A stretch of DNA of 9,550 bases, taken from Pseudomonadota bacterium. GTDB lineage: Bacteria > Pseudomonadota > Alphaproteobacteria > Acetobacterales > Acetobacteraceae. The notes below the pieces were generated by a model. It had not been told where the DNA came from, did no database searches, and was given only the letters and a program-made list of their open reading frames with translations. Numbering within the stretch: position 1 is the stretch's first letter; every line of letters begins with the position of its first letter. Made by a program: the position numbers and the translations under genes. Below, one piece after another: positions 6,022 to 9,550 of the stretch. Where the stretch lies: NCBI GenBank assembly GCA_021808185.1, contig JAKBCB010000110.1, forward strand, positions 1 to 9,550. Reading direction: 5' to 3'.

Positions 6022-6795
6022 TCAATCCGCTGTCGCCGCCCGCGTCGAGGGATGGCGCCGCTCCGCCACCGCGTCGCCGAACGCCTCGAAGATGCGGCGG
6101 GAGACGGCGTCGCGGTCGAAATCGTATTCCGGGTGCCACTGCACGCCGACCGCGAAGCCCGCGGTGGTGGCCACGCGCACCGCCTCGATGGTGCCGTCCG
6201 GCGCCGTCGCCTCGGCCACCAGACCCGGCGCCAGCGAGTCGATCCCCTGGTTGTGCAGCGAGTTCACCGCGATCTCGCGCGCGCCTGCAACCCGGTGCAG
6301 CCAGCTTCCCGCGACGATGCGCACCGTGTGTGCCTTGGCGGTGCGCAGCCGCGCGTTGCCGTGCAGCGGCGTGGAATGGTCGATGCGGCCGGGCAGATCC
6401 TGCAAGCGCTGGTGCAGCGTGCCGCCGAGCGCCACGTTCAGTTCCTGCAAGCCACGGCAGATCGCCAGCACGGGCACACCGGCGGCGATGGCCGCACGGA
6501 TCAGCGGCAGCGTCACCGCGTCGCGTTGCGCGTCCTCGGGCGTGCCTTCCGGATGCGGCGGGCCGCCATACAGCGCCGGCTGCACGTTCGAGCGGCTGCC
6601 GGTCAGGATGATGCCGTCGAGCCGGGCGAGCAGGGTTTCCACATCCGCCGCGTCGCCGTTCGCCGGCACCAGGATCGGCACCGCGCCCACGACCTGATCG
6701 GTGGCGCGGATATAGGTGTCGGATGCGGCGTGGTTCGGCATGCCGAACAGGCCGAACAGCTTGGTGCAGCAGGTGATTCCGACCAGCGGCTTCAT
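6022..6795 (-). CDS. Class I glutamine amidotransferase-like hydrolase, PuuD/peptidase C26 group
   Basis: This is a cytoplasmic hydrolase related to gamma-glutamyl-GABA hydrolase (PuuD) of putrescine degradation. From the ATG at 6795 it has 257 residues, the usual size. C113 in AICRGLQELN is the nucleophile on its elbow, and H221 and E223 in QWHPEYD complete the triad. ILTGSRSNVQP (63-73) and NSLHNQGIDSLAPGL (178-192) are typical of the C26 group. No other putrescine pathway gene is in the window, so the substrate could be another gamma-glutamyl compound. The MKPLVGIT start fits relatives; upstream in-frame ATGs at 6819 and 6837 would add 8 or 14 residues, and no start has a strong Shine-Dalgarno motif. 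It follows the LolA-family gene after a 71-base gap and may be co-transcribed. Its 3' end faces the five-hairpin repeat. Confidence 0.9.
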   Translation of the reverse strand: MKPLVGITCCTKLFGLFGMPNHAASDTYIRATDQVVGAVPILVPANGDAADVETLLARLDGIILTGSRSNVQPALYGGPPHPEGTPEDAQRDAVTLPLIRAAIAAGVPVLAICRGLQELNVALGGTLHQRLQDLPGRIDHSTPLHGNARLRTAKAHTVRIVAGSWLHRVAGAREIAVNSLHNQGIDSLAPGLVAEATAPDGTIEAVRVATTAGFAVGVQWHPEYDFDRDAVSRRIFEAFGDAVAERRHPSTRAATAD

Positions 6796-6866
6796 GATTC
6801 CAGGATCATCGGCGATCATGGCAAAAAGATGAAGCATTTTGTGCGTTGCAGCACATCAAGCCGGCG

Positions 6867-7499
6867 CTATTCGTAGTATTTGTCACCGCCCGGAAACGAT
6901 TTCGGGTCCACCAGCGTGAACATGTCCGGGTCGAACGTCCCGCCGAGCTGGACGTTGAACAGGCTGACGCGGGTTTCCTGGTGCTGCGCGTCGATCACCG
7001 TCCATTGCCGCAGCGCCAGCGGCTTGTCGGCGAACACCAGCGTCAGGCTGCCATCGCCCGGCGAGCGCGTGCGCACCATCGTCACCTGGATCTGGCCGGG
7101 CACGCGCGCGATGTCCGTCACCGTCACGTCGCCCGACAGCGTCAGATGGTCGCGCAGCAGCAGGCCCAGCGGTGTCGCGTCCAGCGGGAGGTTCGTCGTC
7201 TGCTTCAGCTCGCGGTCGTAGAACACGAACAGGTCGTGGCCCGCGACCAGCAGCAGCGGGCTCGGCTTGTCGTACTGGAAGCGCATCCGCCCCGGCCGGT
7301 CCAGCCACGCGATCCCGCCGGAGGTCGCGCCATCGGGCGCCACTTGCAGGAAGCGCGCCTTCAGCGTGTGCAGGTCGTTCAGATAGGTCTCGATCCGCGC
7401 CAGATCGGCGCGGTCCTGGGCGGTGAGTTGCAGATCCGCGCGCGCCACGACGGGCGCGAGGATCAGGAGCGGCAGGGCCAGCAGGGTGCGACGGTTCAT
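6867..7499 (-). CDS. LolA-family outer-membrane lipoprotein carrier protein
   Basis: LolA is a periplasmic chaperone that takes lipoproteins from LolCDE at the inner membrane to the outer membrane. The protein has 210 residues. It starts with a signal peptide (MNRRTLL, hydrophobic core about 5-18, ARA site, cleavage near residue 21). The mature part has LNDLHTLKARFLQ (40-52), GGIAWLDRPGRMRFQYDKPSP (61-81), LLLVAGHDLFVFYDREL (82-98) and TPLGLLLRD (109-117), the core of the alphaproteobacterial LolA half-barrel. The ATG at 7499 is chosen for the signal peptide; an in-frame ATG at 7559 would add 20 residues without function. No strong ribosome-binding site is visible. In many alphaproteobacteria lolA sits next to ftsK; here it is between a P19 gene and a hydrolase gene, so it could be either the only lolA or a paralogue. 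Confidence 0.9.
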   Translation of the reverse strand: MNRRTLLALPLLILAPVVARADLQLTAQDRADLARIETYLNDLHTLKARFLQVAPDGATSGGIAWLDRPGRMRFQYDKPSPLLLVAGHDLFVFYDRELKQTTNLPLDATPLGLLLRDHLTLSGDVTVTDIARVPGQIQVTMVRTRSPGDGSLTLVFADKPLALRQWTVIDAQHQETRVSLFNVQLGGTFDPDMFTLVDPKSFPGGDKYYE

Positions 7500-7517
7500 G
7501 GCCGCGCATGTGGCGAC

Positions 7518-7546
7518 GCGGCGGGCGCAATGGAAGCGCCCACCGC
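7518..7546 (-). other. Intercistronic hairpin between the P19 and LolA-family genes
   Basis: On the minus strand GCGGTGGGCGC (7536-7546) pairs over eleven positions with GCGCCCGCCGC (7518-7528) around the loop TTCCATT. The single imperfect pair is G-U in minus-strand RNA but C-A on the plus strand, so the fold favours the minus transcript. There is no T-tract. It could stabilise the P19 message or mark a processing point between the two genes. Confidence 0.45.
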
Positions 7547-7565
7547 TCATGCGTGCCATCCGCTG

Positions 7566-8072
7566 TTATTTTTGCGGATACTGGAAGGTGAACGTCTCCT
7601 CGAACGGCGCCCACCAGCCGGGCACGCCGGTCTCGGCATCGACATGGTGCAGGAACCCGTTGGTCTCGGGCGAGGCGTAGCGCAGCACCACGGTGTAGGT
7701 GCCCGGCCCCGGCATGGCGACGTTCTGCGCGTAGTGCGGTCCGTCCTTCGCCGTCATCGCCAACATCTTTCCGCTCGCGCGCCAGTCGGACCCGGCCTTG
7801 GTCAGGGTGAAGCCGATGGACATGTACGGAATCCACGCATCCACCGCGAACCCCTGCGGGTTGTCCGCCGTCGCGTGCACGTCGGTCTCCAGATGGATCG
7901 CGTCCGGCCCCATCGCCATGCCCGCCGGCATCGGCGCCATCTCGATGCCGGTGAGGTAGCTGGCCTCGATCTCCAACCCGTTGATCGTGACCGGCCCGCC
8001 GACCGGGTATTCGCGCGCCTGGGCGGCGCCGGCCGCAAGCGGGACGGCAAGCAGGGCAAAAGCGAGTCGCAT
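7566..8072 (-). CDS. Periplasmic iron-uptake protein of the P19/FetP/Tp34 family
   Basis: P19 proteins are periplasmic, metal-binding partners of the FTR1 iron permease and help ferrous iron uptake. The protein has 168 residues. A signal peptide (MRLAFALLAVPLAAGAAQA) is cut near residue 19. The mature chain follows Campylobacter P19 closely from memory: EYPVGGPVTINGLEIEASYL (21-40), IEM (43-45), AIHLETDVHA (58-67), WIPYMSIGFTL (80-90), DGPHYAQN (110-117), HVDAETGVPGWWAPF (143-157). Likely metal ligands are E44/M45, H60, M106, H113 and H143. The ATG at 8072 has GGGAG eight bases upstream. A palindrome resembling a Fur box lies 30 bases upstream of the start, so iron repression is likely. No FTR1 permease is present in the window; the divergent membrane protein at 8160-8645 is the nearest candidate partner. 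Confidence 0.95.
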   Translation of the reverse strand: MRLAFALLAVPLAAGAAQAREYPVGGPVTINGLEIEASYLTGIEMAPMPAGMAMGPDAIHLETDVHATADNPQGFAVDAWIPYMSIGFTLTKAGSDWRASGKMLAMTAKDGPHYAQNVAMPGPGTYTVVLRYASPETNGFLHHVDAETGVPGWWAPFEETFTFQYPQK

Positions 8073-8101
8073 CGGATGGTCTCCCGTGGTGAGTGCCCTG
8101 G

Positions 8102-8132
8102 CTTGCTAATGCGAGTCATTCGCATTAGCAAG
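8102..8132. promoter_or_regulatory. Fur-like operator in the divergent P19 promoter region
   Basis: This is a perfect inverted repeat with 13-base arms: CTTGCTAATGCGA (8102-8114) and TCGCATTAGCAAG (8120-8132) around GTCAT. The central 19 bases (8108-8126) agree at 16 positions with the Fur-box variant AATGAGAATCATTCTCATT. It lies 29 bases before the P19 ATG on one strand and 27 bases before the membrane-protein ATG on the other. Iron-dependent repression of both genes by a Fur-family regulator is inferred. The target being a P19 iron-uptake gene supports it. Confidence 0.75.
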
Positions 8133-8159
8133 TGGCCTCCGCACGGAACTGGCCCCCCG

Positions 8160-8645
8160 ATGACCGACCCCAACCCGCTCGCCTTCGCCAAGCTGCCCGC
8201 CGACCTGCTGACCCTGCTGGCCAGCCGCGCGGTGCACGACTCGCTGCAACCGCTGCACCATCTGGTCCGGCTGCTGCACGTCCTCGCCGCCGCCGGGTTC
8301 TTCGGCAGCGTCGCCCTGCTCGACCTGCGGGCGCTTCGCCCGCCAGGCGTGGTCCCGTTCGCGGCACTGGCGCGGCAGGTTCATCCGTGGCTGGTCACCA
8401 GCTTCGCGCTGACCATCGCGAGCGGCGTGGTGCTGTTCGCCTACGACCCGATCCGCGTGGGCGCGCACGCCTACTTCACGCCGAAGCTGGCGCTGCTCGC
8501 CCTCGGCCTTGGCAATGCGTGGCTGCTGCACCGCGCGCGGTCCGCCAGCCGCCTCGCGGGCGTGGTGTCACTCGCCGCGTGGCTCGGCGTGATGATCTGC
8601 TCCGCCCTCAACCACGAGGCCGCGCCGCGCGTGGCGCTGTGGTGA
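8160..8645 (+). CDS. Four-helix integral membrane protein of unknown function (DUF6644-like)
   Basis: This is a 161-residue protein with four predicted membrane helices near 36-55, 77-96, 106-125 and 132-150. Conserved-looking motifs are LHVLAAAGFFGSVALLDLRAL (39-59), HPWLVTSFALTIASGVVLF (75-93), YFTPKLALLALGLGNAWL (105-122) and ALNHEAAP (149-156). From memory this matches small bacterial membrane proteins annotated as DUF6644, whose function is unknown. Histidines at 40, 75 and 124 lie in or at the ends of helices and could bind heme or metal, but this is inference. The ATG at 8160 is chosen over an in-frame ATG at 8109 that falls inside the Fur-like palindrome. Only a weak GGAA lies upstream. 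It is divergent from P19 and shares its operator. Its stop codon touches the stop of the next, convergent gene. Confidence 0.82.
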   Translation: MTDPNPLAFAKLPADLLTLLASRAVHDSLQPLHHLVRLLHVLAAAGFFGSVALLDLRALRPPGVVPFAALARQVHPWLVTSFALTIASGVVLFAYDPIRVGAHAYFTPKLALLALGLGNAWLLHRARSASRLAGVVSLAAWLGVMICSALNHEAAPRVALW

Positions 8646-9550
8646 CTACGCGGCGGGCACACCCTTGCTGGTCGAGTATTCGAAGTGCAACGCCGTGCCC
8701 GGATACACGATCGGATGGATCGCGTGCGCCGCCATCGCCGCCTCGGAGAAGCCTTGCAGGATCAGCTTCAGCTTGCCGGGGTAATTCGCCACGTCGCCGA
8801 TGGCGAACACGCCCGGCACGCTGGTTTCGCAGGTTGCCTGGGCCACGCTGACATGGTGCCGCTCCAGCGCCATGCCCCAGTCCGCGAGCGGGCCGAGATC
8901 GGTGGACAGGCCGAAGAACGGCAGCAGCACGTCGGCCGGCAGGCGCCGCGCGTTGCCGTCGAGATCCGCGACCTCCACCGCTTCCAGCCGCCCGCCCTCG
9001 CCGTGCAGCGCGTGGAGTTGGTACGGGATCACCATCTCCACCTCGCCCCGCGCGGCGGCGGCGTCGAGTTGCGCGGCACTTTCGGGGGCGGCGCGAAACT
9101 TCGCGCGGCGATGGACAACGCTGATGCGCGCGGCGATTCCGCGCAGCGCCAGCGCCCAATCGACCGCCGAATCGCCACCGCCGGCGATCACCACGCGCTT
9201 GCCGCGCAAATCCTCCCGCCGGCGGACATAGTACTGCACCGCCCCGGTCGCCTCGAACGCCGGCAGTCCTTCCAGCGGCGGCCGGTTCGGCCCGAACGCG
9301 CCGGCGCCGGCCGCGACGATCACCGCTTTCGCGCGCACCACGTCGCCCTGGTCGGTGCCGAGCACGAAATCCCCCACGGCACCCGCCAGCCGCTCCACCC
9401 GCCGGCCGAGCAGCCGTTGCGCGTGAAACGGCGCGATCTGCTGTTCCAGCCTGGAAATCAGCTCCCCCGCCTCGATCGCGGGATGCGCCGGGATGTCGTA
9501 GATCGGCTTTTCCGGGTACAGCGCCGTGCATTGCCCGCCGACCTCCGCCA
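8646..9550 (-). CDS. Ferredoxin-NADP reductase type 2 (TrxB-like), 5' end cut by window
   Basis: This FAD- and NADPH-binding flavoprotein, related in fold to thioredoxin reductase, exchanges electrons between NADPH and ferredoxin. The last 300 residues are visible; about 45 N-terminal residues with the first FAD-binding GxGxxG motif are missing. The visible part begins at the family block GGQCTALYPEKPIYDIPAHP (residues 4-23 as seen). The NADPH site is IAGGGDSAVDWAL (121-133), followed by VVHRR (144-148). FFGLSTDLGPL (211-221) and AIGDVANYPGKLKLILQGF (249-267) form the second FAD site, and the end is FEYSTSKGVPAA. There is no CxxC redox pair at the NADPH domain, which argues against thioredoxin reductase. 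The TAG stop (8646-8648) directly abuts the TGA of the convergent membrane-protein gene, so no terminator fits between them. Confidence 0.93.
   Translation of the reverse strand, partial: AEVGGQCTALYPEKPIYDIPAHPAIEAGELISRLEQQIAPFHAQRLLGRRVERLAGAVGDFVLGTDQGDVVRAKAVIVAAGAGAFGPNRPPLEGLPAFEATGAVQYYVRRREDLRGKRVVIAGGGDSAVDWALALRGIAARISVVHRRAKFRAAPESAAQLDAAAARGEVEMVIPYQLHALHGEGGRLEAVEVADLDGNARRLPADVLLPFFGLSTDLGPLADWGMALERHHVSVAQATCETSVPGVFAIGDVANYPGKLKLILQGFSEAAMAAHAIHPIVYPGTALHFEYSTSKGVPAA

Noticed and set aside
6830..6866. Small hairpin TGTGC/GCACA and a short T run before the PuuD-like gene
   Set aside because: The stem is only five base pairs and the T run is about a dozen bases away, so neither a terminator nor a promoter is supported.
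7561..7582. Six-base stem ATCCGC/GCGGAT spanning the P19 stop codon
   Set aside because: Short stem, large A-rich loop and no T-tract. The nearby eleven-position hairpin at 7518-7546 is the stronger structure.
6846..8159. Upstream part of a 599-codon plus-strand frame ending at 8645
   Set aside because: This part is antisense to the LolA-family and P19 genes. Only the last 161 codons from 8160 encode a plausible protein.
1..9550. CRISPR arrays, insertion sequences, toxin-antitoxin pairs, phage genes
   Set aside because: No spaced direct repeats, transposase motifs, integrase motifs or small paired operons of that kind were seen on either strand.

Overview
The window is GC-rich, densely coded DNA from an alphaproteobacterium, most likely a member of the Acetobacteraceae. 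The cellulose synthase reads closely like the Komagataeibacter enzyme. A SAM-II riboswitch, a class typical of alphaproteobacteria, precedes metZ. No phage, transposase or CRISPR signature was seen. Because GC is high, many long open frames on the opposite strand are shadows of real genes.

Left part (1-2378, minus strand): the 5' two thirds of bcsA (c-di-GMP-type cellulose synthase catalytic subunit, cut by the window edge) lies downstream of a proline-rich protein. The N-terminal motif and position of that protein recall the Komagataeibacter crystallinity factor CcpAx/BcsH. A 241-base gap separates the two genes. Upstream of them is a tRNA-Gly(CCC) gene with a good promoter and a probable intrinsic terminator, so the cellulose locus appears to be a separate transcription unit.

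Middle (2673-5893, plus strand): a SAM-II riboswitch leads into metZ (O-succinylhomoserine sulfhydrylase). It is followed by apaG, folE (GTP cyclohydrolase I, TTG start) and a secreted GlcG/HbpS-family protein. The riboswitch should lower expression of at least metZ when S-adenosylmethionine is plentiful. This block meets a convergent block at 5894-6021, where a compound inverted repeat of five hairpins sits between the two stop codons.

Right part (6022-8072, minus strand): a P19-type periplasmic iron-uptake protein, a LolA-family protein and a class I glutamine amidotransferase-like hydrolase of the PuuD/peptidase C26 group lie in one direction with gaps of about 66-71 bases. Upstream of P19 is a perfect 13-base inverted repeat that resembles a Fur box. 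It also lies just before a divergent four-helix, histidine-containing membrane protein (8160-8645), so both could be iron-regulated. P19 normally works with the permease FTR1, which is not present in this window. The membrane-protein gene ends base-to-base against a type 2 ferredoxin-NADP reductase gene that runs off the right edge.

There is no stretch of more than 300 bases without a gene. The most interesting points are the CcpAx/BcsH-like protein, the shared Fur-like operator with its possible P19 partner, and the five-hairpin inverted repeat.
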